Shown here: positions 25,686 through 33,629 of the stretch, piece after piece
How the letters are laid out: every line of letters begins with the position of its first letter
Position numbering within the stretch: the stretch's first letter is position 1
Assembly (NCBI RefSeq): GCF_000341105.1
Contig: NZ_ANBB01000052.1
Coordinates: forward strand, 22,368 to 86,367
DNA length: 64,000 nt
DNA from: Nocardiopsis potens DSM 45234
Lineage (GTDB): Bacteria > Actinomycetota > Actinomycetes > Streptosporangiales > Streptosporangiaceae
Reading direction: 5' to 3'
Translations under genes and position numbers: made by a program
Notes under the pieces: generated by a model
Told to the model about the DNA's origin: nothing
The model's database searches: none
The model's input: the letters and a program-made list of their open reading frames with translations, nothing else

Positions 25686-26433
25686 GGTCCGCGCCGGAGG
25701 GCAGCCGGAAGGCATCAAGGAGCGCGTCAACGAGGAGCACTGGGCCGGCCGGCTCTACATGCGCGACATCTCCCCCTACCTGAGCGCCCTGTTCATCAGG
25801 CTGGGCGTTCCCCCCAACCCCATCACCTACCTGATGATGGCCTTCGGCGTGCTCGCCGGGGTCGTGGTCGCCTTCGGCGGCCTCTGGTCGGCGGTCGCCG
25901 CCTTCCTGATGGTCCAGATCTACCTGCTGCTGGACTGCAGCGACGGCGAGGTGGCCCGCTACACCGGGCGGACCAGCGTCGCCGGGATCTACCTGGACCG
26001 GATCGGGCACTACCTCGCCGAGGTGGCGCTCCTGATCGGCCTGGGCGTGCGCGCCCAGGGCGAGTTCGCCGCGGGCGGCTGGGTGGTCGCCGGCATGGCG
26101 GCCGCGCTCGGCGCCGCGCTGATCAAGGCGGAGACCGACAACGTGGTCGTGGCCCGGGCCAAGGCCGGGCTGCCGGAGAAGATCTCCGAGTCGGCGATGG
26201 CGCCGCGCTCGGCCGGGCTGAGCCTGGCCCGCAAGGCCGCCTCGGCGCTCCGCTTCCACCGGGTGATCCAGGCGGTGGAGCTGTCCATCCTGGTGCTGGC
26301 CGCCGCGGTGGTCGACGCGGTCCGCGGCGACCTGGCGGCGACCCAGGCGCTGACCGCGGTCTGCGTGGCGGTGGCCGCGCTGCAGACGGTGCTGCACCTG
26401 GTCAGCGTGCTGGCCTCGCGCCGGCTGCACTGA
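25663..26433 (+). CDS. CDP-alcohol phosphatidyltransferase family protein
   Basis: 256 residues with about six hydrophobic segments. The signature is Asp91-x2-Asp94-Gly95-x2-Ala98-Arg99-x8-Gly108-x3-Asp112-x3-His116; the last acidic residue of the canonical motif is His. It transfers a phospho-alcohol from a CDP-alcohol to a second alcohol in the membrane. As the last gene of an exporter-cytidylyltransferase-G1P dehydrogenase run, it probably uses the CDP product of that run. ATG 25663 lies within the preceding gene; GTG 25657 is an alternative. Confidence 0.85.
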   Translation: MSKPSVAEVRAGGQPEGIKERVNEEHWAGRLYMRDISPYLSALFIRLGVPPNPITYLMMAFGVLAGVVVAFGGLWSAVAAFLMVQIYLLLDCSDGEVARYTGRTSVAGIYLDRIGHYLAEVALLIGLGVRAQGEFAAGGWVVAGMAAALGAALIKAETDNVVVARAKAGLPEKISESAMAPRSAGLSLARKAASALRFHRVIQAVELSILVLAAAVVDAVRGDLAATQALTAVCVAVAALQTVLHLVSVLASRRLH

Positions 26434-26437
26434 CCCC

Positions 26438-26468
26438 GGGGCGCCGGTCCGGGACGGGCCGGCGCCCC
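26438..26468 (+). terminator. Terminator of the exporter/G1P operon
   Basis: Perfect 10-bp stem (26438-26447 with 26459-26468), 11-base loop, five bases after the stop of the CDP-alcohol transferase gene, followed by ATAT. Confidence 0.7.
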
Positions 26469-26574
26469 ATATCCCCGCGGCCGCGCGGCGAAACGCGGTC
26501 TTATGCTTTCGTTATCGGGTTCCTGCGACGGTAATCTCGGATCAACTCCCCGTCCACTCCAACGATCGGTTGCC

Positions 26575-27528
26575 ATGCCCAGTCCTGCGTCAGAGGAAGC
26601 GTCCGCGCCGGCCGCCGCGCCGGAGACCGGTCCCGCGCTGCAGCGCGCCGCCGCCGAGGCGGCCGAGCGGCCGAGCATCTCCTGCGTCGTGCTGACCATG
26701 GGAAACCGCCCGGCCGAGCTGCGCCGCGCCATCGAGAGCGTGTTCGAGCAGCGCGGCGCCGACGTCGACGTGATCGTGGTGGGCAACGGCGCCGACCTGC
26801 CGGAGCTGCCCGAGGGCGTGGCGACCCTGCGGCTGCCGGAGAACGTGGGCATCCCGGAGGGGCGCAACCAGGGGGTGGCCGCCACCGACGGCGACATCAT
26901 CCTGTTCCTGGACGACGACGGCTGGTACCGCTCGCCCGACCTGGCCGGGCACGTCGCGGACCGGTTCGCCGCCGACCCGTCGCTGGGCGCGCTCTCGTTC
27001 CGCATCGCCGACCCGGACGGCGGCCCCGACCAGCGCCGGCACGTGCCGCGGCTGCGCGCCGGCGACCCGCAGCGCTCCAGCCGGGTGACCACCTTCCTCG
27101 GCGGGGCGTGCGCGGTCCGCCGCACCGCCTTCGAGGCCGGCGGCGGCCTGCCCGGCGACTTCTTCTACGCGCACGAGGAGACCGACCTCGCCTGGCGGAT
27201 CCTGGACGCCGGCTACCACATCGACTACGACGCCGAGGCGGTCATGTACCACCCGGCGGTCGCGCCCACCCGGCACGCCGACTTCTACCGGCTCAACGCG
27301 CGCAACCGGGTCTGGCTGGCCCGGCGCAACCTGCCCTGGCCGCTGGCCGCGGTCTACCTGGCCGACTGGGTGGCGATCACGGTGCTGCGCGAGCGCTCCG
27401 GCCCGGCGCTGCGCGCCTGGTTCACCGGGTTCAAGGAGGGCTGGCGCACCGACGCCGGCCCGCGCACCCCGATCTCCTGGTCGACCGCGTGGCGGATGAC
27501 CCGGCTGGGCCGCCCGCCGATCATCTGA
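26575..27528 (+). CDS. Family 2 glycosyltransferase
   Basis: 317 residues. The GT-A fold shows ISCVVLTMGNRPAELRRAI, the metal site ILFLDDDGW, the acceptor loop FLGGACAVRRTAF and the base-bearing EETDLAWRI. No signal peptide; C-terminal hydrophobic stretches (about 255-275) may attach it to the membrane. The pattern is like rhamnosyl/galactosyl transferases of surface polymers. ATG 26575 starts a long Ala-rich leader of 30 residues; no clear ribosome site is seen. Monocistronic after the terminator at 26438. Confidence 0.82.
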   Translation: MPSPASEEASAPAAAPETGPALQRAAAEAAERPSISCVVLTMGNRPAELRRAIESVFEQRGADVDVIVVGNGADLPELPEGVATLRLPENVGIPEGRNQGVAATDGDIILFLDDDGWYRSPDLAGHVADRFAADPSLGALSFRIADPDGGPDQRRHVPRLRAGDPQRSSRVTTFLGGACAVRRTAFEAGGGLPGDFFYAHEETDLAWRILDAGYHIDYDAEAVMYHPAVAPTRHADFYRLNARNRVWLARRNLPWPLAAVYLADWVAITVLRERSGPALRAWFTGFKEGWRTDAGPRTPISWSTAWRMTRLGRPPII

Positions 27529-27544
27529 CGCCCGCCCATCTCGA

Positions 27545-27604
27545 GATCCTGACGCTGCGGCCCCGCCAGAGCGCTCTGACGGGGCCGCAGCGTCAAGATC
27601 ATCG
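27545..27604. terminator. Palindromic intergenic element, copy C (after the GT2 gene)
   Basis: 28-bp arms (27545-27572 and 27573-27600) with two mismatched pairs and the core AGCGCT; ends read GATCCTGACG and CGTCAAGATCATCG. It lies 16 bases after the GT2 stop. Confidence 0.7.
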
Positions 27605-27633
27605 GAGGGGACCCGGCGGGGTCGGTGCGGGGA

Positions 27634-27664
27634 CCGGGGCCCGCCCCCCTCTGGCGGGCCCCGG
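27634..27664 (-). terminator. Terminator of the nitroreductase gene
   Basis: Perfect 12-bp stem (27634-27645 with 27653-27664) and 7-base loop, downstream of the minus-strand nitroreductase stop at 27730. Confidence 0.55.
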
Positions 27665-27729
27665 CCGGCGCGGCCCCGCCGGGGCGCGCCCCCGTGGAGC
27701 GCCCCGGCGGCCGCGCGCCGCCGTACCGG

Positions 27730-28341
27730 TCAGAACTCGGTGTAGACGTCCTCGTAGTCGTACCGGGGCAGCCGCGGGAACTGCGGGTGGTCGGGGCCGG
27801 GCTTGCCGATGTTGACCATCATGAAGGTGCGGAAGGTGCCATCGGGGAAGAACTCGGCGTCGATCCCGGCGGCGTCGAAGCCGACCATCGGCCCGGCGGC
27901 CAGGCCGGCCGCGCGCACGCCGATGATGAAGTAGGCGGCCTGCAGCGCGGCGTTCAGCCGGGCGGCCGGGATCCGGCCGCTCTCGTCGGCGAAGGCCTGC
28001 GCGACCATCTCGGCCCGGTCCGGGAAGAACCGGTCGCCCTTGAGGTGGAACTCGCCGTCGAAGCCGAGCACCGCGACCAGCGGGGCGGTGACGGTCTTGT
28101 CCCGGTTGCCGTCGGCCATCAGCGGGGCCAGCCGGCGGCGGCTCTCCTCCGAGCGCAGCAGCGCGATCCGCAGCGGCTGGATGTTCATCGCGGTGGGGCC
28201 GTACTTGACCAGGTCGTGGATGGCCCGGACCTGCTCCTCGGAGACCGGCTCGGCGCTGAACGTGTTGGCCGTGCGGGCGGCGCGGAACAGCAGGTCCTGC
28301 GTCTCCTTGCTGATCTGCAGGGCGTCGGTGCTCTCGGACAT
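27730..28341 (-). CDS. Nitroreductase family protein (RutE-like)
   Basis: 203 residues, FMN-dependent nitroreductase fold. FRAARTANTFSAEPVSEEQV, YGPTAMNIQPLRIALL and GFDAAGIDAEFFPDG match malonic semialdehyde reductase/RutE-type enzymes, including the PTAxNxQP flavin loop. It probably reduces a small aldehyde or quinone with NAD(P)H. Start ATG 28341 has GGAG four bases before it. A perfect 32-bp palindrome (28386-28417) lies about 45 bases upstream and may be an operator. The substrate is not known. Confidence 0.82.
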   Translation of the reverse strand: MSESTDALQISKETQDLLFRAARTANTFSAEPVSEEQVRAIHDLVKYGPTAMNIQPLRIALLRSEESRRRLAPLMADGNRDKTVTAPLVAVLGFDGEFHLKGDRFFPDRAEMVAQAFADESGRIPAARLNAALQAAYFIIGVRAAGLAAGPMVGFDAAGIDAEFFPDGTFRTFMMVNIGKPGPDHPQFPRLPRYDYEDVYTEF

Positions 28342-28385
28342 GGGACTCCTTCGCGGCCGCGGGGGGCCGAGCGGGGACTGGCTCT

Positions 28386-28417
28386 CGACGTTCGGGCGGT
28401 GCACCGCCCGAACGTCG
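28386..28417. promoter_or_regulatory. Perfect 32-bp palindrome upstream of nitroreductase
   Basis: Self-complementary from 28386 to 28417, half-site CGACGTTCGGGCGGTG. It is in the promoter region of the nitroreductase gene, not between 3' ends, so an operator is more likely than a terminator. No regulator gene lies next to it. Confidence 0.6.
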
Positions 28418-28734
28418 GTTCAGAACATTACTTCCTGAGAAGCTATTCCGATATGGTGAGCCCTGTGACCGGAGTCTCACGTTCTACCTCCGGGGCGGTG
28501 CCCGTCGGTGTGCGCTCTGCACGGGGAAAGGGCGGTCCGGCCGGGCCGGACGGTCGGCGCGGGGAGGCGGGGCGGTCCGCGCGGGCCCGGTGGGCGGAGA
28601 CGCCGCCCCGCGCCCCGGGGAAGCGGGCGGGGGCGGCTCCGCTCCGGGCGCCCCGGACGCGGCCGCCGGCCGGGCGGCCCGGGGGCGCGCCGGCGGGCGA
28701 AGGGGAGGGGGCGCGGGGCCCGTTCGCGGCCGGG
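28418..28734. other. Intergenic region, no gene supported
   Basis: A short A/T-richer patch (28420-28460) is followed by very GC-rich sequence. An open frame starting at 28454 has no ribosome site and codes for low-complexity Ala/Gly/Arg/Pro sequence, so I do not call it a gene. It contains the 3' flank of the minus-strand GT4 gene. Confidence 0.4.
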
Positions 28735-29901
28735 TCAGGCGCGGGCGTTGCGCAGCGGGGCCGCGGGGCCGGAGCACTGGGCCGGGACGCGGCCGCGGGC
28801 GGTCTCCCCGGTCTCCTCCCCGGCCCACTCCTCCAGCTGGCGGACGAACCGCTCCGCCTGCACCGGCCAGTGGTAGTGGTCGCGGGCGATCTCGTGGCCG
28901 GTCCGGGCGAACCGGGCGCGCAGCGCGGGGTCGCCGCGGAGCAGCAGCGCGGACTCGGCGGCGGCCGCCGCGTCGCCGAACGGCACGACGATCCCGCAGG
29001 CCCCCTCCGGTCTGCCGGTGACCAGCGCCTCGGCCACCGGGGAGGGCGTGGTGATCACCGGCAGGCCGTGCGCCATGTACTCGACCACCTTGGTGGGCAG
29101 CGAGTGCCGGTAGTTCGGGGTGTCGTGCAGCAGGCTCACCCCGGCCAGCGCGCCACTGACGATGCGCAGCGCGCGGTCGTTGGGCACGAACCCGTACCAG
29201 CGCACGTACCCGTCGCGCTGGGCGTCCCGGAGCAGCGGGCGGACCTGCGGGTCGGCCGCGCCGATGATGTCCACCCGGACCCCGTGCGGGCGGAGCAGCC
29301 GCCCCGCCTCGATCAGCTCGCGGGCGCCGCGCGCCTCGGACAGGTGGCCGAGGTAGACGATCCGGTCGTGGCCGGGCGGGCGGGCCGGGCGCTCCGGCAC
29401 CTCGGTGGTGTTGGGCACCACCGGGTGCTGCCGGGAGAACCGGTCCCGGTACCCCTCCTCGGCGAGCAGCAGGTGCATCCGGCGCTCGGCGCGGCGCTCG
29501 AAGCCGCGCACCACCGGGGCGAGCGGCCGGCGCAGCGGCCGGGGCAGCCACGGCTTGGTGAGCAGCGCGGCCGCGGCGTCCTCGTGCACGTCCCAGACGG
29601 TGGCCGGGCGCTCCTTGGGCAGCGCCAGCATCAGCTCCGGGTCGTGGAAGAGCAGCAGGTCGGCGCGGGGCGCGTGCTCCTCCAGCGCGGCGCGGGCGGC
29701 GCGCAGCGCGCGCAGCCGGCGCCGTCCGGCGGCGCGCGGCACGTCCACCGCGGTCAGCTCCGCCCAGGGCGTGACGCCGCGCTCGCGGAACGGGGCCAGG
29801 TAGGTCACGGAGTGGCCGGCATCCAGCAGGGCCCGGATCTGCCGGTGCAGGATGCGGGCGTCCTCAGGGTGGTGGACCACGGTGGCCACGAGTGCGTGCA
29901 T
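28735..29901 (-). CDS. Family 4 glycosyltransferase
   Basis: 388 residues, GT-B fold. The N-terminal half begins HALVATVVHHPEDARILHRQ and the C-terminal half has IVYLGHLSEARGARELIEA, LLHDTPNYRHSLPTKVVEYMAHGLPVI and the E-x7-E-type nucleotide-sugar site. HDPELMLALP is common in GT4 enzymes that build capsule repeat units. ATG 29901 has GGAGGTG. It lies on the same strand as, and about 250 bases beyond, the nucleotide-sugar dehydrogenase gene, with a hairpin between, so they may be separate units. Confidence 0.85.
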   Translation of the reverse strand: MHALVATVVHHPEDARILHRQIRALLDAGHSVTYLAPFRERGVTPWAELTAVDVPRAAGRRRLRALRAARAALEEHAPRADLLLFHDPELMLALPKERPATVWDVHEDAAAALLTKPWLPRPLRRPLAPVVRGFERRAERRMHLLLAEEGYRDRFSRQHPVVPNTTEVPERPARPPGHDRIVYLGHLSEARGARELIEAGRLLRPHGVRVDIIGAADPQVRPLLRDAQRDGYVRWYGFVPNDRALRIVSGALAGVSLLHDTPNYRHSLPTKVVEYMAHGLPVITTPSPVAEALVTGRPEGACGIVVPFGDAAAAAESALLLRGDPALRARFARTGHEIARDHYHWPVQAERFVRQLEEWAGEETGETARGRVPAQCSGPAAPLRNARA

Positions 29902-30104
29902 GGGCACCTCCGCCTGGGTGGTGAGCGTCCCGGTCCGGGGGGTTCCCGCCCGGATGGGCGGCCGACCTGCTGGGAAGGGTAGGCGGGCCCGGCGAACGGA
30001 GAGTGAAGGCCGGGCGTACCCGAGGGCGCCGCGCGCATGAAGAGACGGATGCGTCCCGGGTTCGGTGCCGAGGACGATGCCCGGCGGGGTGCGGGCACAG
30101 GACG

Positions 30105-30134
30105 GGGCGGCCCGGTCGTCGGACCGGGCCGCCC
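30105..30134 (-). terminator. Terminator of the nucleotide-sugar dehydrogenase gene
   Basis: Perfect 13-bp stem (30105-30117 with 30122-30134), 4-base loop, 12 bases after the stop. Confidence 0.7.
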
Positions 30135-30146
30135 TGGGGCGCGGGG

Positions 30147-31472
30147 TCAGAGGACCTCGATGCCTTCGCGCTCGATCGGGGAGGTGGTGCTGTGCGCCCG
30201 GTCCGGGGAGTCCGGGGCCAGTCGGCGCATCACGCCGCGGGTGTCCAGCAGCAGCCGGGCGTGCTCGGCCAGCAGCTTGGGGCGGTAGTCGGGGTGGTCG
30301 GTGAGGAGGATGGTCAGGTCGGCCTCGGCCAGCGCCTGCTCCAGGTCCAGGGCGCGGGGCACCTGGGCGCCGTTGACCGACCACTCCGCCACGTAGGGGT
30401 CGTGGTAGCTGAGGTCGGCGCCCTTGGCGGCGAGCTTGCGGGCGACCGGCCGGGCCGGGGACTCGCGCTGGTCTGCGATGCCGGCCTTGTAGGTGACGCC
30501 GAGCAGCAGCACCCGGGAGCGGGAGAGCGCCAGCCCGGTGTCGTTGAGCAGCTCCTGGGCGCGCTGCGCCACGTAGGAGGGCATCCGGGCGTTGATCTCC
30601 TGGGCCAGCTCCACGAAGCGGAACGGGTAGCCCAGCGTCTTCACCTTGTAGGAGAGGTAGTTCGGGTCGATCGGGATGCAGTGCCCGCCCACCCCGGGGC
30701 CGGGGTAGAAGGCCTGGAAGCCGAACGGCTTGGTGGCGGCGCAGGCGATGGAGTCCCACAGGTCCACGCCGAGCTCCTGGCAGAACACCGCCATCTCGTT
30801 GACCAGCGCGATGTTGACGTGCCGGTAGGTGTTCTCCAGCAGCTTGGCCATCTCCGCCTCGCGGGTGCCGCGGGCGCGCACCACCTGATCGACGAAGCGG
30901 CCGTAGAACGCGGCGGCGCGCCGTCCGCACTCCTCGCTGAGGCCGCCGACCACCTTGGGCGTGTTGGCCACCCCGAACGAGGGGTTGCCCGGGTCGATCC
31001 GCTCCGGGGAGAAGGCCAGGTGGAAGTCGGCGCCGGCGATGAGCCCGGACTCCTCCAGGATGGGCCGGACCACCTCCTCGGTGGTGCCGGGGTAGGTGGT
31101 GGACTCCAGCACCACCAGGGTGCCCGGGGTCAGGTGGGCCGCGATGGAGGAGGCCGCCGAGGTGACGGCGCCGAGGTCGGGGCCGCCCTCCGCGGACAGC
31201 GGGGTGGGCACGCAGATCACGATGGTGCCCGCGCCCGCCAGCCGGGAGGCGTCGGTGGTGGCGGTGAACCCCGCCTCGCGCATCCGCTCGATGTCGGTGT
31301 CGGACAGGTCGTCGATGTGCGACCGGCCGGCGTTCAGGCCGCCGACCACGGCGTCGGACAGGTCGAGCCCGGTGACGGTGAGCCCGGCTCTGGTGGCTTC
31401 GTGCGCCAGCGGAAGTCCGACGTACCCGAGGCCGATGACGGCCAGATCGCTTGCTGGGGTGGCGACGTCCAC
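30147..31472 (-). CDS. UDP-N-acetyl-hexosamine 6-dehydrogenase (nucleotide-sugar dehydrogenase)
   Basis: 441 residues. NAD loop LAVIGLGYVGLPLAHEA, CVPTPL, central NTYRHVNIALVNEMA, catalytic cysteine in GPGVGGHCIPIDPNYL and C-terminal LGVTYKAGIADQRESPA. GGHCIPIDPxYL is typical of WbpA/TviB/WecC enzymes acting on UDP-GlcNAc or UDP-ManNAc, distinct from the Ugd at 13168-14499. With the UDP-GlcNAc 2-epimerase at 33630 it could make UDP-ManNAcA for an acidic polymer. GTG 31472 chosen because the NAD fold starts about 10 residues later; longer in-frame starts exist. Confidence 0.87.
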   Translation of the reverse strand: MDVATPASDLAVIGLGYVGLPLAHEATRAGLTVTGLDLSDAVVGGLNAGRSHIDDLSDTDIERMREAGFTATTDASRLAGAGTIVICVPTPLSAEGGPDLGAVTSAASSIAAHLTPGTLVVLESTTYPGTTEEVVRPILEESGLIAGADFHLAFSPERIDPGNPSFGVANTPKVVGGLSEECGRRAAAFYGRFVDQVVRARGTREAEMAKLLENTYRHVNIALVNEMAVFCQELGVDLWDSIACAATKPFGFQAFYPGPGVGGHCIPIDPNYLSYKVKTLGYPFRFVELAQEINARMPSYVAQRAQELLNDTGLALSRSRVLLLGVTYKAGIADQRESPARPVARKLAAKGADLSYHDPYVAEWSVNGAQVPRALDLEQALAEADLTILLTDHPDYRPKLLAEHARLLLDTRGVMRRLAPDSPDRAHSTTSPIEREGIEVL

Positions 31473-31798
31473 GGGGCCCCTCACCTTCGTTGAGCGCTTT
31501 TCGGCGGTATCGCTTGCAAAGACGTGCGGTTGCATATAAAGGCGTGTCGCAGCGGGGAGTGTGCGCCTTCGGGCTACTCTGGCTAGACGCCTGAGCGTAG
31601 TTCCGAGTTGGCCGGACCCCTGAGAAATGGCCTGGTTCGGACAAATCCGCCTGGTGTTCATCCTCCGCGTCGACCGAGGTCCGAGCCGGTCCAGGGCCTC
31701 CCCCGGACCGGATCCGGCCTCGTCGAGTCCGACTTTAGAGTGCTATCTCCGGATATCGGAGCAAGCTTCCGAATTACCGGGTGGAATTTACTCTCCGG
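31473..31798. other. Intergenic region with lower GC
   Basis: 326 bases between the dehydrogenase start and the GT4 stop, both minus strand. It is richer in A/T than its surroundings and holds a TATAAA-like patch near 31540 and a small CTCCG/CGGAG hairpin near 31746-31762. It must contain the dehydrogenase promoter; I cannot assign the boxes. Confidence 0.4.
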
Positions 31799-33526
31799 TC
31801 ACTCGGGGTTAGACGAAACACTCCATTCGCCCCCGTCGCCGAGGAGCCCCCGATAAGCCTCCGCGTACCGGTGCGCGGCCGCCGTCCAGGTCCGGTCCCG
31901 CCCGATCCGGGCCCGCGCCTCGGCGCCGAGCGCGGCGCGCGCGGCCGGGTCGGCGGCCAGCGCGGCGAGCCGCTCCGCCAGCGCCTCCGGGTCGCCCGCG
32001 CCGACCAGCTCGCCGGTGCTCCCCGGCCGCACCAGCTCGCGTAGCGCGGGCAGGTCGGAGGCGACCACGGGCAGGCCCCCGGCCATCGCCTCCACCGGCT
32101 TGAGCGGCGTCACCAGGCGGCTCACCCGCTCGTCCCGCCTGGGCACCGCGAACACGTCCAGCGCCGCGTGGTGCGCGCGGACCTCGCCCGCCGGGACCCG
32201 GCCGGGGAAGTGCGCCGCGCCGCCCAGCCCGGCCTCGGCCGCGCGCCGGCGCAGCCCGGGCAGCTCCGGGCCGTCCCCGACGACCAGCGCGTGCGCCGGC
32301 ACGCCCCGCTCGCGCAGCAGGGCCACCGCGTCCACCAGCGTGTCCAGCCCCTCGTAGCCGTAGCAGCTGGTGGTGGTGCCGACCACGAACGCATCGGAGG
32401 GGATGCCGAGCCGCTCGCGCACCGGGCCGCCGTCCGGCAGCGGCTCCAGGAACGACTCGTCCACCGCGTTCGGCACCACCAGCACCTTCTCCGCGGGCAC
32501 CCCGCGCGCCACGATGTCGGCGCGCATCGCCTCGCCCAGGGTCACCACCAGGTCCGCCTCGGCCATGCAGGCCGTCTCGCGCTCCCGCTCGGCCAGGTAG
32601 TAGGCGTCGGAGGTGGACCGGGAGGGGTCCCGGGACAGCCAGGACTCCTCCAGGAAGCCGCGGACCTCGTAGACCACCGGCAGGCCGCGGGCGCGCCCCA
32701 GCTCGATCGCGGTGCGGCCGTTGACGTGGTTGCTGGCCGCGTGCAGCAGGTCCGGCCGGATCCGGTCCAGCAGCGGACCGGCCAGCCGCACCCCGGCCCG
32801 CACCTCGCCGTCCCCGCCGGCAGGCGCCGACCAGGGCAGCAGCCGGTGGTAGGGCACGCCGTCCAGCACCACGCCGGGCCGGGCGTCCGGCCTCCCCGCG
32901 CTGAGCGGGTAGCCCGCCCGGGTCGCCACGTGCGCCTCCAGCCCCGCCGCCCGCTGGCCCAGTGCGATCCGGTGCGTCCGCTGGGTGTAGCCGGCGTTGG
33001 TGTGCGGGAGCGCGTTGGTGACCATGTGCAGCACGCGCAGGCCGGAACGCCGGGCGTGCTCGGCTGATCGCTGACCGTTCACCGGGCGGTCGCGCCGCGT
33101 TCTCCGCTCCGGGGCTACGGTGAGCGTGTATCCACGGTGGTCGGGCACCCTGCGCCCGGCGACCAGGGCCGAGCGGTCGGCCAGCGCCGCGCGCCGGCCG
33201 CCCTCGGGCAGGCGCTCGATCAGCTCGTCGGCCAGGCCGGTCTCGCGGATCGCCAGGGCGAACGCGGCCGACCGGGCGAGCGAGCGGGGGGAGGCGCGAT
33301 GGGCGGCGCTGCGCACGGTGCGCACGGCCTCGGCGCGCTCGCCGGCGTCGGCCAGCGCGTAGGCCCGCAGCAGCGGGCCGCCCCGGGACGCCGCGCGGCG
33401 CAGCCCGGAGCGGGCCGGAGCGGGCAGCACCCGCAGCAGCAGCAGGGGGGAGCGCGCGGGCTCGTCCCGCAGGTGGCGCCAGGCGAGGGTGGCGGCGTAG
33501 GTCGCCGCTCTCACGTTCTGCAACAC
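31799..33526 (-). CDS. Family 4 glycosyltransferase with N-terminal extension
   Basis: About 575 residues. The first 150 residues are an Arg/Ala-rich helical extension of unknown role. The GT-B part follows: LRVLHMVTNALPHTNAGYTQRTH, then VVYEVRGFLEESWLSRDP, then VPNAVDESFLEPLP, FVVGTTTSCYGYEGLDTL and PLKPVEAMAGGLPVVASDLP with the conserved glutamate. The pattern resembles GT4 enzymes of WcfI/PelF-like type that use a UDP-sugar. The start is uncertain; GTG 33526 gives the shortest frame that keeps the extension. It faces away from wecB. Confidence 0.82.
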   Translation of the reverse strand: MLQNVRAATYAATLAWRHLRDEPARSPLLLLRVLPAPARSGLRRAASRGGPLLRAYALADAGERAEAVRTVRSAAHRASPRSLARSAAFALAIRETGLADELIERLPEGGRRAALADRSALVAGRRVPDHRGYTLTVAPERRTRRDRPVNGQRSAEHARRSGLRVLHMVTNALPHTNAGYTQRTHRIALGQRAAGLEAHVATRAGYPLSAGRPDARPGVVLDGVPYHRLLPWSAPAGGDGEVRAGVRLAGPLLDRIRPDLLHAASNHVNGRTAIELGRARGLPVVYEVRGFLEESWLSRDPSRSTSDAYYLAERERETACMAEADLVVTLGEAMRADIVARGVPAEKVLVVPNAVDESFLEPLPDGGPVRERLGIPSDAFVVGTTTSCYGYEGLDTLVDAVALLRERGVPAHALVVGDGPELPGLRRRAAEAGLGGAAHFPGRVPAGEVRAHHAALDVFAVPRRDERVSRLVTPLKPVEAMAGGLPVVASDLPALRELVRPGSTGELVGAGDPEALAERLAALAADPAARAALGAEARARIGRDRTWTAAAHRYAEAYRGLLGDGGEWSVSSNPE

Positions 33527-33629
33527 GCTCGCATGCAACCACGCGGGGATGGCCGGACGGTGACGTTCGGGCGTCGAGATCCCGGGAGGCGCGGAAACTG
33601 TGCACCCGGGGACAGCTGAAAGGAAGACA

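Noticed and set aside
28454..28740. Possible divergent regulator gene next to the nitroreductase palindrome
   Set aside because: No ribosome site and no helix-turn-helix; the frame is Ala/Gly/Arg/Pro-rich.
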